Below, piece by piece: positions 1 to 13,500 of a stretch of DNA of 64,000 nucleotides. A program made the position numbers and the translations under genes. Position 1 is the first letter of the stretch, and each line of letters opens with the position of its first letter. The stretch covers positions 855,796 through 919,795 of the forward strand of contig CAJNOI010000007.1 of NCBI GenBank assembly GCA_905250115.1, read 5' to 3'. The notes under the pieces are model-generated. The model had not been told where the DNA came from, ran no database searches, and worked only from the letters and a program-made list of their open reading frames with translations. This DNA comes from Adineta steineri. Its lineage: Eukaryota; Rotifera; Eurotatoria; Adinetida; Adinetidae.

Positions 1-827
1 ATTATAGGCGAAATGACACGACAAGAGTGAGTGAGAGAGAGAGAGAAAAACTTGAAGTATAGATTTGTCTCATTTACTATTTGCACCATTTTTTAAAAAC
101 GATTGCTTGTCAATGTTAGTATATATATAACATTTCTGTTCTTTTCTATATGTTACTCTTTTTTTCTTCTTACAGCTCATAGACACTCTTTCATTAGATA
201 TGCAGACAGAAAGGTATTCGATGATTGAAGCATAAGAAGTACATAGAAAGGACAAGACAGAAAAACGAGGATGATTTATCAGTGTGAAATATGTATATAC
301 ATACATACAAAAATCATCGACGCAAATCTTCTGTAACGAAAAAAAAAGGAAAGAGAACGATTGATTCAGTTATTCATTTTGTTTTTTTTATTCACTTAAA
401 TTNNNNNNNNNNNNNNNNNNNNNNNNNNNNNNNNNNNNNNNNNNNNNNNNNNNNNNNNNNNNNNNNNNNNNNNNNNNNNNNNNNNNNNNNNNNNNNNNNN
501 NNAATTCATTCCAAGTATTCTTCTCTTCACTATATCACGTTTTATTTAACCTTCAATTACTAATATTGTATAACGTGCAAAAAGCTCTATGTTTTAATTT
601 CTTTTTTTTTGAAGTAATACTTAAAAATTTCAATGAATATATTGATCTATATTTAACCATATAAAAATAATCTACACTGAATTGTATTACAAATAATTGA
701 ATATTAAAGAATATATATAAAAAGCAAACGTTCAAAGCATATTTGATTATAAAAGTTACAAAATACATATGAAAAAGAGAGAGAGAGCACCTATTTCTAA
801 ATTCACACAAACACACATAGACAATAT
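1..827. other. Intergenic, no gene seen
   Basis: AT-rich sequence with short GA runs, interrupted by an assembly gap. The open frames here are short, low in complexity and lack the codon preferences of the neighbouring genes. It lies downstream of CEP70, whose stop codon is at 828-830 on the minus strand, so part of it is probably that gene's 3' untranslated region. Confidence 0.6.
403..502. other. Assembly gap (100 N)
   Basis: A run of exactly 100 N, the usual placeholder for a scaffold join of unknown size. True distance and content across it are unknown. Confidence 0.99.
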
Positions 828-3800
828 TTATTGAGAATCTTCATCATGTTTTTGTTCACTATCATTAGTTTGTTGTTTTTCTAAATCAATTAATTTGTTA
901 TTTTCATTTGATAAATCATTATTTGATTTCGATGAAAGTAATCGAAGTGATTTCGATTGTGATAAATTATTTTCATAAGAATTTTTACTTGTAATTAATG
1001 ATGATGCACGTGGTAAAGAATGAGATTGTTGATAATTATGATTGGATCGATAACTATCACTATGTGCAAGTAATTTAAGTGTTTTTATAGCTGGCATAAT
1101 TTCATCACCCTTAGATACTTCTGGAAAAAAAAAGATTTTTATTTTTAAGAAAGAGTTTTTTTACCGAGTAAATTTGCCATTTGTTCAATAAATTGATGAT
1201 AATAAGGTACAAAATCATCGTATGAACGAATTTTTGAAACAGCTCTAAATTAAATATTACGTATAGATTTAGTTTTTTTTTGTATCAAGATTATTTTTAC
1301 TCATTCATATCATTAATTTTAGCCATTTTTTTAAATGTAATCAATTCATTTGATTTAGCATCATCAAGTACTTGTTGTAATTTTTTAATTAATTTTGGGC
1401 AACTAACTAATCTTGTACTTTCTACAAAAAAAAAGATAAAAATTGTTTTTTTCTGTATTTTATTTCTATACCAGTAACACCAAGTGTACTTGCAATTGAT
1501 CGTTTAAAATTCGCTAATTCACCATGCCGGTAATATAATTCATTTAATGCTGTTGATAATTGTGTATAACATGTTATATCAAATAAAGATTGACATTGTT
1601 CAATTAAAGTAAGACAATATTGATAGGATGGACGATGTTCTGTTTGACTCTAAATTTGCAAAAATAATTAATTCAATAAAGAAAAACTAAACTAATTTTT
1701 ACTCGTTCGGAACATTTACAAATAAAATGTCCACTGTCATGATTTCTAATGGCGCTTATCTAAATAAATAAATGAATAAAATTATTTCTTTGTATTCTAT
1801 AATGCAAGAAAATTCATTATGTAATGAACAACATCCATTAATTAATAATGTACTACCTTTACCATGTTCTATAATTGGTCGTCGTATAGCTAAATCTAAT
1901 ATTCATATAAATATTTCTAAAGACTATTCTGTTACATCATTTATTCATATAAATCATTTATCATCAACGAATGTACCATTTGAATTAAGACAAAATACAA
2001 ATTTAATTAAACCTCAAATAGTTGAACGTATAGAAACACTTAAACAAGCTGTTTATCGTACACAATCATTTTTTCAAAGATAAGAAATCTTCTCTACCTT
2101 AGTTGATGGTCGTTGAATTAAATCTGTAAATGTTTGTCGTATAAATGTTTTCATATCTTGATGAGTTGGAACGGTTGTTTTTAATTTTGATGATCGTGGT
2201 AAATATTTAATACATAAATGAAATAATTCGTGAATAAACTAAAATTAGAATTACACTATAGTTTTCTCATTAAAAGAATATGTCTTCCGAGAAAAACTTT
2301 TATCATTAATACGGACACTTCTATGTTGATTATTAAAAAAAAGTCTGCATACTCTATCATTCTTTTTTTTATGATGTAATGGATTTTAAGACAGACCTCA
2401 TTTCTGAAAATCGAGATTTTATCTTAATACATTAATGTTGGCTTAGCTTAAAATTATGTCGAGCTCTGATGCTTTTAATAACACGAGTATATAATCGTCT
2501 TTGAAGGTCAATAATTTTTTCTTTTTAAAGAAGAACTAAATAAAAATAATTTACTCGATGGTCTGTATTGTTATTTGAAGTTGAAACATGGCTCTCATGT
2601 TGATTAGATGCATTTCCTACTTGTCGATGTTCAGTTGAGCGTCTAGAAAAAAATAATTATTTTAAAAATATAAAATAAAATAAAATTCTTTTACAATTGT
2701 TCAATTCGTTTTTCCATTGAATGAATTGTCTTTCGAAGATGAACAATTGTATCTTGACATTTTTCAAGTTGTTGTTTATACATCTATATAATATCATAAA
2801 ATAATCTTATTAAGAAAATTATTTAATTATTACTGTTGCTTCTGTTTTATATTGTTTGGATTTTGATGAATTGTTATAATAATCATGTTCAACAGGTGCA
2901 AAAGAACATTCATCATCATCATCATCGTCATTATTATGATCTTTTAAAATCTAAATATTGAATAATAATAAAAATTTCTATTTGTTTTAATAAGTTTTTT
3001 CACCTTGGTTTTATTCGAAGGACTTGTCGTATTAATTACACGATCAATACGTTGTTTATTTGATCCATTATTATTATATTTTATTTGTCGACGTATATCA
3101 CGTATTTCTTTTCTGTATAGAAGAAAAAAAAGTGAGACATCAAATTGAATTTAAGAATATATAAAATACAAATAATTCTTTTTTTTCTTTTAAGTACATA
3201 CTTAAGATTCATATTAGATTGAAGTAATTCTTGTATCAATGGACCACCAATGTCCGTTTTACTGTTGTGATTATTCATTGCTGAATGACGACTATTTGTA
3301 ATTGTCTTTTTACGCTTATCTGCTTCATGGAAATCATTTTCAGGAATGGTTTCATCAAGCATTTTTACTTCATCATCATCTTCATGTTCTGTAATTGAAG
3401 ATGAAGCAGAAGGTGACGATGACGATGATGACGATTTGTTTAGAAAAATCTCGTGACGATTGTTAGATTGTGGATAACGTAATGTGTTGGAAACTGCACG
3501 CTTTGTTACTGTGGATGATGACATGCGAGCTGATGCGGAATCAAACGGAAGTCTATGGAATGAATAAGATGAGATTTTAAAAAGCAAAATTTTCCGTTAA
3601 TTTTTTTCAAAGCAAGAAAGAAAAAAAAAGGTAAAGATGACAGGATATCCTGCAGAAGGATGTTTAAAGGAAAAAAAATGTGGTATCACATCAGGCATGC
3701 ATCGTCATTTTGTGAAACAAACGAGGAAAAAAGAGGGGGAGAGAGAGAGAGAAAAAAGAAAAACTGTCAGTCATCGAAATACTAAGCAACCGGCTAATTT

Positions 3801-4312
3801 ATTTTTTATTAGTTCTGTTCATTTAAGTATACATGAGAAAAAAGAGAAGAAACTAAGACACAAACCAGTCAATGTATATATTGAATAAAGATAAGAAAAG
3901 GGAAAATTTTTTGTACGTGTTGCCAGATGTGTTCAATAAGTCCTTCAAATAGAATAACATATATAAACACCTGTTCTTTTTAATTTTTTCTCAGACTTTT
4001 TATATAACACCGACAACTATATCCGGTCGATCAGATGATACTATTTATTTATTATTAGTCTCAACTTTGTTTGACAATATACACTCTTCACTGAGTGTTA
4101 TTCTTCTGTTTTATAATATTATCTCAGTATACTTCACGAGACATATTATTACATTACATCATATACAAAGAGATGATCTTTAAAAACAGAGGATATTTTT
4201 TGCTTAAATATAAATAATTCTTATTTGTAATCAATCGAAAAAATATATACCTTCGTTTACTTGCTATTACACCAGCATTACGTTGTTGATAATAATTATC
4301 AGTCGACCTCAT
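828..4312 (-). CDS. CEP70: CEP70-like centrosomal protein
   Basis: Eleven exons on the minus strand read through with consistent phases: 4312-4251, 3552-3202, 3112-3004, 2950-2834, 2783-2695, 2642-2555, 2238-2098, 1649-1472, 1421-1301, 1244-1165 and 1120-828. They give 542 residues; human CEP70 has 597. The N-terminal third is serine-rich and low in complexity. A coiled coil follows (LEKCQDTIVHLRKTIHSMEK, exon 5). The C-terminal part carries the family signature: a helical stretch around QSLFDITCYTQLSTALNEL, then YDDFVPYYHQFIEQMANLL and EIMPAIKTLKLLAHS, which match the CEP70 tail (FPAFQAF...DAIVPAVKKLKVLS) as I recall it. CEP70 binds gamma-tubulin and organises centrosomal microtubules. The first intron is about 700 nt; most others are about 50-60 nt. 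Two more are long: 2239-2554, in which I see nothing, and 1650-2097, which holds a plus-strand ORF. Fine splice sites are read by eye. Confidence 0.78.
1772..2083 (+). CDS. Small unknown ORF nested in a CEP70 intron
   Basis: An open frame of 103 codons on the strand opposite CEP70. It lies wholly inside the 448-nt intron between CEP70 exons 7 and 8, where most neighbouring introns are 50-60 nt. An in-frame stop immediately precedes the first ATG; a second ATG ten codons later (MQENSLCNEQ) is an alternative start giving 93 residues. Codon choice (CAA, GAA, ATT, TCA, CGT) is like that of the confirmed genes, and the composition is balanced: SIIGRRIAKSNIHINISKDY, then a likely helix PQIVERIETLKQAVYRTQSF. 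The reverse strand is closed in all three frames here, so this is not a missed CEP70 exon. I do not recognise the family. It may be a nested gene, a captured fragment, or one exon of a longer plus-strand transcript. Confidence 0.5.
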   Translation: MNKIISLYSIMQENSLCNEQHPLINNVLPLPCSIIGRRIAKSNIHINISKDYSVTSFIHINHLSSTNVPFELRQNTNLIKPQIVERIETLKQAVYRTQSFFQR

Positions 4313-6501
4313 TTAATATCTATTAAATATTCTTATTAAATTCTAGATTTTTACATGAGAATAAAAATAACTGTCAATGATCACAATTCTCATTGTACTA
4401 TATATGTCTACAAATGTATATGGTCATTTTATTTCTCTTTTCTCTCTTCTTTCCTTTTTTTTCTTCACAATTTCAATTATTCGTATAAATACATGCTTTC
4501 AATATAGTAATGCCATCGCTACTATAATCAACATTTGCCTAACATAGTGATGCCGATAGAGCAGAACAAAGAAGAAAAAAAGGATACCATCGTTCTTTTT
4601 TTTTTTGCTTTATAGATTTTGAAAATTGAAGATGGAGACGGTGCAGTGACAGATGAAACCTTAGATTAACACTTTTTTTCTCTTATATAGACGATGACGA
4701 ATAGCAGATACCTGTCGAAAGGCGAAAAATTTATTATTTTTCAATCAGACATTACTCGAATAATGTAACTAGTTTCATCTTCGAACTTCACTGATTGCAA
4801 AGAAATCAAAGAAAAAAAAGACGGCAATGTTTGCACACTTTTTCATAAAATCGAAATATTATTTTTTCTGATCACTTAATTTTATTAATGTAAATAACAT
4901 CGAAAATAAAATAATCAGAATTTATTAATAACTAAATCTGACGAAGACTTTTTCTTTATCGATTGTAGTATGAGACTTTCAAGTCAACTCATAATCATAT
5001 ACGTCCTTGGTTAATTGAGAAAGCAGTTCAAATTCTATGGAATATGTCATGTGTTCTACATTTTTTTTGTATATGATTGATAGTTTCAAATTTGAACTGA
5101 TTTCTAGATACACAGTCAATATTGACTTTTATTCTATTATGCTATTAATATAACAAAAAAAACTATTCATATAATCTGAAGTTTTTTTTCTCGATAAATT
5201 TGATATTTAAATTAAATTCTCTTGATGAAGATTGAATTACTATAGAAACCATTGAACGTTGAAAAAGATAGGAGAGTGTTGATCAAGGTATATTAAATAT
5301 AATTCATTATCAGAAACGCATGAGCGCCTCATGATTCTTGAAAAAAATGTACTAAAAATAGTGTAAACGATGGTAATTACTAGTTTTTTATCCAGGTGAT
5401 CAGACAACACCCGGGCTGTCTCATCTCTGTTTGCGTCACTATACAAAAAATAAAAATTATCGCTTCAATGATTAATGATTTATTCTTCCTAAGTTATTAT
5501 CAAAACAATAAAATAATCATCGATAAAACGAATGAAGATATACAATAAACAAATCGTTTTAATTATCCTTCGTTGCATCTTGATAAGATTTATTTCAACT
5601 GTAAAAAAATATATAGAATATTATCAAATGACATTTGTCTATACGATTCGTTAGAAAAAAATGTTATTTCTGTATATGACATTTTTCAATTAGGAGAGAT
5701 AGAAATCTGACAAACTTAAAGTCATGATTTTCACGCTTATCCGATCAATTTTTTAATGAGAGTTTATTTTAAGAGTAAAAGCAGATAAATTGTTTCTATC
5801 TTTTCACTTTACACCCCCAGACAGATTATATTCTTTCGTTTTGATTATTAATTAATAATTATATGCATATATAGCATTTATTTTTCTCCAAAAACATGCA
5901 TCGTTGATTATCCTCTTCAGAGAAAATAAAGAAGTCTGTCAATGCTTTTCTGTGCTCTCATCCATCAAAAGGACAAGAAGTAGTACTAATCTCCTAATAT
6001 AGGGTATAGATCATCATGACTTTTTATGCTATAACGGCACGCAAAAATATATAGAATAATTTATAGCTTATCCACAAGTAGGACGAATTTTTTCAGGAAA
6101 TCCGACATTGAAATTCTTTCTAGTTGTAATTTCCGTTGTATTATGATTAAATGTTAGGTTTTTATGTCAAGATAAAAGATTAGACTTAATATTTTTTTAT
6201 TGTATTGTTTTTCTCATAAGATTTTATACAAATACATATGTTTTTTAATTAATCTTTGGATTTTGTTTCTTTAATAAAATTTTAAGAGAAAAGATTAGTT
6301 ATATGGAAGCGGTGTTACATTATTAAGGGATAGAACAGAACACAATACAATACAAAAAATAAAATATATTGAAAGCATAAGTAGAGTGACGACTCCATGT
6401 GATGGGAAAGGACAATAAAAAGAAATTTGATTTATCTGACATATTAATAAATGGGCAGCATGTTCGACAAATTGTTTTCGTTTTATTTTCTTATTTTAAC
6501 C
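4313..6501. other. Intergenic, no gene seen
   Basis: About 2.2 kb of AT-rich sequence upstream of CEP70 and downstream of the next minus-strand gene. The longest frame (5240-5446, minus) has a non-repetitive composition but no recognisable domain, no partner exon and no clear codon bias, so I do not call it. Part of this stretch presumably holds the CEP70 promoter. Confidence 0.5.
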
Positions 6502-7383
6502 TCACATTGACTGAGGAGATAAATGATTAAGATCCTTGGTGGATAATGTTGTTCCCCTAGTTGGTCGTCGTATTTGATTTAAAGATGATTTTACTTGAGT
6601 TTTACTCATTGCATTTTTAACAATATCAGTTAATGATGGAAACGATGCGACAGATTGCATTGTTTCATTTTGTGTATTACTAGTATTCGACATAACACTA
6701 GAACTTATTGTTTGGGAATTTAAGGTAACAATTGAATTTAATGACGATGAACTCGTCGATACTGAAGATTTCGATTGATTCGATGTAACAATGTCAGCAA
6801 ATGGTGACCACCGTCTGTTTGCAGTCGATGATTGCGCAAAAAGCGTGGGAACTAGAAGAAAAAAAAATATTTGGTTACTAATTTATAATATTATTAAGTA
6901 GGTTATTATTATTTATGAAGAGAAAAAAAATGATGATAGACAGTATGACATAGAACAATAAAAAAAGAATTTTACGAGATCATTCAGAACGAAGAAAAAA
7001 AAGGGTAAAGTGCATCATCAGTACTTGTGCAATCATGACGTCAGCATTTTTTTCCTTTCTTTCTTTCGTTTGAATTTCATGATAAATCTATCAGATTAAT
7101 TCAGTTCCTTTTCTCTTAATAAGATGAATGAATAATTATTTACTTACCATCAGAATTATCAGAGAATATTGAATTCGAATGACAGTCTTGATTAGTGAGA
7201 TGCACTCTAACAAATAACAATATATAATAAATACAAAAATGTAGAAAAATTGATTTGTTTTTACCTATAAAAATCGAATTTGCCAGGCTCACTAGGACTG
7301 ATTGGAATATGATAAAATGTTTCAGGTGAAGGATTCACGTCGAAATTCATAGGACGTGATCGATTGAATAATTTTGATGCCAT
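6502..7383 (-). CDS. Unknown small Ser/Thr-rich protein, three exons
   Basis: Three exons join in phase: 7383-7265, 7206-7148 and 6851-6502, giving 175 residues. Splice borders are clear (TATAG/GTAA, TTAG/AGTG, GATG/GTAAGT, CTTCTAG/TTCC). The N-terminus is ordered in look, with an aromatic/proline stretch NPSPETFYHIPISPSEPGKF. The middle is serine-rich and the end is basic (LNQIRRPTRGTTLSTKDL). There is no signal peptide and no membrane segment. The second intron is about 300 nt. I do not recognise the family; a disordered nuclear or regulatory protein would fit the composition, but that is a guess. The gene structure itself is well supported by frame-consistent splicing. Confidence 0.6.
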
Positions 7384-9282
7384 TTGAATAAATATATAAT
7401 ATTTTAATCAAATGTAATTCTAAGAAATAAAAAGATTTTTTTTTTCAATAAAAATTGTTGATATAAACGTTAAAAACAATCGTTATATATATACATATAT
7501 ACATATCTATAGATCTATATTTTTTTTTTCTCTTTTTACCAAAACATCTACAATATAGTACGACGATCAGAACAGCATCAGAATGTAAATAGGCTTTTTC
7601 TCCATTTTTCTCCTTCTTTCTTTCTTTTTTTTTTGATTCATGTATGATTATTATTGGACGGCCTTGTTTGCGTGCTGACGTAGTTTGTCTTTCGTTTCTT
7701 TTCTCTCGTTTTTCTTTTCCACCACTTTATACGACACACCCCTCTTTTTCTGTGTTCTTTTGCCAAGTTATGACATTCAGAGTCTGTGTATAGACGACGA
7801 CGACAAATCTAAGAATGAGTAGGCAAATTTACCATACAAAAGTGTTTGATGAAGAAGAAAAGCAAAATGTTTGAGGTTATGCAGTGAACATATATAATAA
7901 CTTGTAATAAATAGTCACTCTCTCTCTCGTTTTTAAATAGAAAAAAAAGGAAAAAGGAAGTCGATCAGTATCCGTACGGCACACTTTTAGAAGAAAAAAA
8001 ATGATTCATTTGAACTAATAATACAAGGAGAAAACATTGAAAGGTAACTACGAACAAAAATTTCGTAGATCTAAAAAGTATTTATCATGCCTTCCTTTGA
8101 TTGACGTCATTATGAGGCATTTAAGGACGGTGTTATTATTCTATTATTTTGAAACGAAAAAAGCGAGTCATGGGACTCGTTATTGCCACATTAGATAATG
8201 GAGGCGTATTACACTATACCAATCGACTTTATCTATAGAATGAAAATAATACATTAAACAGATAAGAAAAACTCGGCGAAAAGAACAAAGCTATTTTATA
8301 ATGATATCATCATGACGTGGTACATTGCAAAGTCATAACATTAATAATATCTTTTTGTCTATAATGATCAACAAATTTATTTTTTTCAATCAATAAGCTT
8401 CGAAAAAATAATGAGAATTTGCATCTTGAATGAATACAAGATAATAACAATCAAAAAATTTTAATGAGGAAATCAGATATATCGTTTTGTTTTGGTCAAC
8501 AAAATAAAAACAAATTGTTTAAGATGCTGATCAGATAGCCTATACGCAAGCAGAAATTGAACGATCAATTCTAAAATAACACGAAATATTTTTTCAGAGA
8601 AAATATTAAATAGATATTACCTATCCGTTGTGTTTCGTTTGTCGATTAAAACAAAATTTCAATCTGAGTGTAAACCTCTTCATTTGTATTTGTTCCCTGA
8701 GTTCTTAATAAAATACAAATAAATCTATATTGTCACTTAGAAAATTAATCTTACATACTATTTTCTAAAATATTTTGTGAAAATCATATAATTAATAAAA
8801 AATAAATTTTTTCAAATATTGAAACGAGATGCTGATCTAAAATTTATATAATTATTGTCACATATTAAAAATAAATATTTTTTTTATTGACAAAAATTAT
8901 TTTAATTCTAACAAATGATATTTAAAATACATGTAAAGGCGCTAGGTGTGCTTTGAAATTGATTGTACGAATATTGTCCACTCTGAACGATATGAGTCAC
9001 ACGCAAATACTGTACATTTTTCTCATTAATTTCAAGTGTTATAAATTAGTGAGTAAAATAAAGATCACTCGGTAGTATGAAAATATATTCTATTTATATC
9101 TTTTACTGGTTTAAACTATCGGTAGGATTAGGCAGTAGTAGGAAGAACAGAGTTAAATTTAAAAAAAATATTATTCTTTCCTCTTATATCAGCATAGTAA
9201 CGATTTATCGTAGAAATAGAAGTGAATATACCAACTAACCTTTTACGATGGACTTGACTCATTTCTTTTTAATTAATTCTAG
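7384..9282. other. Divergent intergenic region
   Basis: About 1.9 kb between two divergently transcribed genes (minus-strand unknown gene, plus-strand F-box gene). Contains T-rich runs and short TA-alternating stretches (around 7488-7520). No convincing open frame. Likely holds both promoters, though no specific site can be named. Confidence 0.5.
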
Positions 9283-10593
9283 ATGTATAAACCAACATTT
9301 GAAAATTTACCTGATGAAATAATCTTAGAAATTTGTCAATATCTTCATTGTAGTCATGTTCTTTATTCATTTTTTAATTTAAATTCACGTATAAATCAAA
9401 CAATAACATTCTATCGTCAACATGTATATTTTCGTCGAGCCTCCTATAAAATCTTACTTTATATCTATGAATATATTTTACCTCAAATAGGTTCATCAAT
9501 TCTATCATTAACAATTCATCCATTACATCAAGCATCATTTCCATCTTCAATCGATCAATATATATCAACAATATTTTCAAATTTAAAAATATTAACATTA
9601 ACAAGTTGGAAAAGTGAAAAATTAGTATCTTTTCTTGATATTTTACAAGATATGAAATATTTACATAAACTTATTATACAAGAATTATCATGTTCAATAT
9701 TAATTGATGATAGAAATTTAATCGAAAAAGTATTTAATAATAAAAATTCATTTTTAACGAATGTTATATTTGATTATGATTGTGATTCAATGAATTTATC
9801 GAATTATTCATTAAATAATATTATATTACATAATATTAATTCTTTAACTATTCAACTCAATACATTAACAGATTTTTCTCGACTTATTCATTTTATTCCT
9901 AATATTCAACAACTTGATGTATCATTAAAAAATTCTTCATTAAAAACAGTACCATTCGATATTAAACTATTAAATCTCAAAATATTTTCTCTATGGAATA
10001 TTAATTATTATTCGAATTTTGATGATGTTATTTCTTTATTAACAATTGTTCCTGTAATTGAACAATTTTCTTTAACAATATCTACACGTGATTCAAATTT
10101 AATTAATGGTGAAAAACTTTTCTCCATATTTCCTATTCGATTAAAAAAATTTAATTATACTGTTTGTTATTATTTAAAACAAGATCATTATCCATTAGAT
10201 ATTAATAATATTATAAATTCTTGGCAATCAATTCCAATTGTATATTCATTTAGTGAAATTGATGAACGAATATTTCTTCATACATTACCATATTCTTCTT
10301 CTCGTTTTATAATAAGATCTAGTTTAGCAAAAAATTTTCCTATTAAACATATGTATCAAATGTATTCAAAAGCAAGTCAACTTCATGTATATACTATGAC
10401 AAATCTTTTGGATATGTTTCCAATTATAGGACAATGTAGACAAATACGTGAATTAACTCTTTTAGCAACAAATAATCAATCAAACATATTAGATTCACAA
10501 TGTAAATCTACAAGTAAATTACGAATTTATTTTTCTATTAGAAGTAGAATTGAAATAGACACTATCGATGAATTCTTTTTTCGCAACATTTGA
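9283..10593 (+). CDS. F-box protein with LRR-like body
   Basis: A single exon of 436 residues. Residues 5-45 form an F-box: FENLPDEIILEICQYLHCSH followed by a hydrophobic stretch ending in an aromatic-rich segment. The rest is rich in Leu, Ile and Asn with irregular leucine-rich-repeat-like periodicity (LKILTLTSWKSEKLVSFLDI, IQQLDVSLKN, IRELTLLATNN). Proteins of this layout act as substrate receptors of SCF (SKP1-cullin-F-box) ubiquitin ligases, and rotifers carry many of them. The ATG follows directly on a strong acceptor (TTTTTAATTAATTCTAG), as expected for a trans-spliced leader or a 5' UTR intron. No internal intron, unlike most neighbours. The substrate is unknown. Confidence 0.85.
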   Translation: MYKPTFENLPDEIILEICQYLHCSHVLYSFFNLNSRINQTITFYRQHVYFRRASYKILLYIYEYILPQIGSSILSLTIHPLHQASFPSSIDQYISTIFSNLKILTLTSWKSEKLVSFLDILQDMKYLHKLIIQELSCSILIDDRNLIEKVFNNKNSFLTNVIFDYDCDSMNLSNYSLNNIILHNINSLTIQLNTLTDFSRLIHFIPNIQQLDVSLKNSSLKTVPFDIKLLNLKIFSLWNINYYSNFDDVISLLTIVPVIEQFSLTISTRDSNLINGEKLFSIFPIRLKKFNYTVCYYLKQDHYPLDINNIINSWQSIPIVYSFSEIDERIFLHTLPYSSSRFIIRSSLAKNFPIKHMYQMYSKASQLHVYTMTNLLDMFPIIGQCRQIRELTLLATNNQSNILDSQCKSTSKLRIYFSIRSRIEIDTIDEFFFRNI

Positions 10594-13500
10594 AATACAA
10601 TTCAAATGACTTATTAACTGTCGCTTATATTTTCATTAGCTATAGGAACGAGTTACTATCGCANNNNNNNNNNNNNNNNNNNNNNNNNNNNNNNNNNNNN
10701 NNNNNNNNNNNNNNNNNNNNNNNNNNNNNNNNNNNNNNNNNNNNNNNNNNNNNNNNNNNNNNNTCTCTCTCGATTCTCTGGAAAGAATGATGAGAAAGAC
10801 AAAAGATGACCTATTCGAAGGCTACTACTGCCAATTGGACGTATGTGTATATAACCGATGACAAGTGTGTATCTTATTGATACAAACTTAAATATAGAAA
10901 AGAGCAATCAAGAAGCACTTGTCTATAATTACAGTGATGAGTCGTTAGTACAATGCCGCTATAGATGTCCAAAGGCTTTCTATTCGCTAATTCTGAGCAT
11001 CTGTGAGCAGATTCATTCTTTCCTCACATCGTCGTATGTCATGTATTGTGTCGGCTAATTCCGGAATACGTAATCTACATACATTCATATACCAACATAA
11101 TGAGACAGAAAGAAAAAAGGAAAGAGGAGAATTGCGCGAGCTACGCAATAGTTAGTGCCATCGGCTGTACACCGTACAATCATGTTAGATCTCTGTTGGA
11201 TGAAATAAACACGCACTCAATCAACGAACAAACGAGCACTGTCATCATCATCATCACCATGATCATTGAGAATCGAAAAAGGTTATTGACGAAAGTATTA
11301 TATGTTCATCTATCTTGAATCAATGAGTGTCAATAAAACCTTGGTTAAAACAGCATGAAATTTTATCACAAGTAGCTTCTCATTCCAATAAGAACAACAA
11401 TAAACAGCTGCAGCTAATTTTGCCTCTTTTTTTCCTCTCAATCGATTAATTGTAAACAAACACCTGCCAATCAGTTTTTCGAACTTTCTATATATATAAA
11501 ATAGAACAGTATGTGCTTAAAGAACACACTATGTCATCAAATTTTATATTAATATATATTGATGAAAAGAAATGAGAACGAAATGAATCATTAAATCTCA
11601 TATAATATAGGTTATTTGATTGAATTTTAGGTCGTATGATGCCTAGTCCAATCGCATGAACAAACAATAGCACTTCTATTACATTCATATACAAAATGAC
11701 GTAAAAAGTTCAATGCTTTCTTTGTACTTCCTTTTGACATCATAATATGGTGTATATATGAACGAGAAATTGGATCTTCTACCCTTTGTTTGACAAAAAA
11801 AGAATTGGAATAGAAAGAAGAACAAGAACAAGAAGAAAAAAAGGCATTACTTTCTCTGGCATTTGGTGTCCAACTAGCTTATTAATATGAGCGTGTGGTG
11901 TAATCGGCCTTTTCTTTTTTCTCAAGTGTACTGCAAAATATGGGAAAGTGTAATTAACTCATCGTCGATATACATATACATATATTCATATATGACACAC
12001 ACACATATACACGCAATCATAACAAGCTGGCCAAGGACATAAAGATTTCTACAACTATAGCTGACATTATTTTATTGTCGACATATATAATATGTTCTTT
12101 TTTTTGTTGGTAGATGTTGACACTCTTAGATATAAGATCAATAAAGATAACTACTGTAGGGAATATTCGATAATCACTCTAGGCTTCTTGTTATATCAGT
12201 ATAATCATCATGTAGTACAAACAATGATTTTTTCTGCTTTTGTGTTTAGAAAATGCGAAAAGAATGTCGAAGTTATGTTTTGACAAGAGAAATATTATCT
12301 ACGTATGTCCCAAGGTTATACGATGAAATAATTTGTTTTCTTTCACTATAAACAAAGTCAATAGATATTAGAAAAAAATATGATTTGTTTTTCTAGACAA
12401 TAGAAAGAAATTAAATACGCCAGAATTATTATTTCGCTTGAGCAAATAGCTTATTTAATTATAATTGGCAAATTATATGTCCTTGCCTGATCTAGAAGAT
12501 CATTACAGTTGATGAAATGAACCGAATAAAAGAATCTTTTCATTCATCGAAGCATAATTCAGGCGATGAAAATAGATAGATATCAAGACAAAAAAAGAAT
12601 ATCCTAAATTATCAGTCAACAAAACTGATTAGATATTCAGATAATTTCTACTAAATACTAATTAGAATTTTAAGCAATTCTTATCTATATGTGTAGGAAT
12701 TATTCATTGAATATATTATCTTATTTATATTGACATTGAGAACTTCCGAATGTTCTCTCAAAGTAAATCAATATAGTATTCTAATTTTTACATATATGAA
12801 TACAACTATAGTTATAGGTTAATTCAAGTGAAGATAATATAATATTGATTGATTGAAATATAAACATCTATTATTTTAATACATGTACTTTGGTAAAATA
12901 ATTGAGATATACTGATGATCAAAGAAAAGTATGACAATAAAAGAATTGCCTTTGTATGTACGATAAGATAAATTATTTTATAGAATAGTAAGTATACAAG
13001 AAAGAGAATGACATAGAAATAGTGACAATGACCTAAATTCACTTGAACTATAAGTGTTTGATTTTTTATCGTTATTTTTGATGTTCAAGTACGAATAAAT
13101 TCACAAATTTGAAATCTGTTATTCTTCTAAGAAAGAAAGAAAGAATCATCATCATTTTTATTACTCTATATAACTGATGTCATCAAAGAAACATATCGAG
13201 ATAGATCTCATCAATCAAAAACCGATTCTAAAGATAAATCATATCTATCAATATTCTTTTTTTCTCTCAAATGTATGTAAGTCTATTCAGTATTCAATTC
13301 ACTATGACATTGATTTTTATTTCCGATATGTTTTATAATTTAATAGAGAACGGAATTGTTAATTGTAATAATTAACTAATACATCTATCTGTCTTATTTA
13401 CAATTCATCATCTGTAATTCATATTATGTATCATACTTGTAAATGATGTCAGACATATACGATGTAATCAGAATAAATTTTATTATCATACTAATCCAAG

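Noticed and set aside
5240-5446. 68-codon minus-strand open frame with balanced composition
   Set aside because: No domain, no flanking splice-consistent exons and no codon bias like neighbours.
10858-11318. Two overlapping plus-strand frames after the N gap
   Set aside because: Composition and codon use look random and no family is recognised; the gap may hide context but gives no support.
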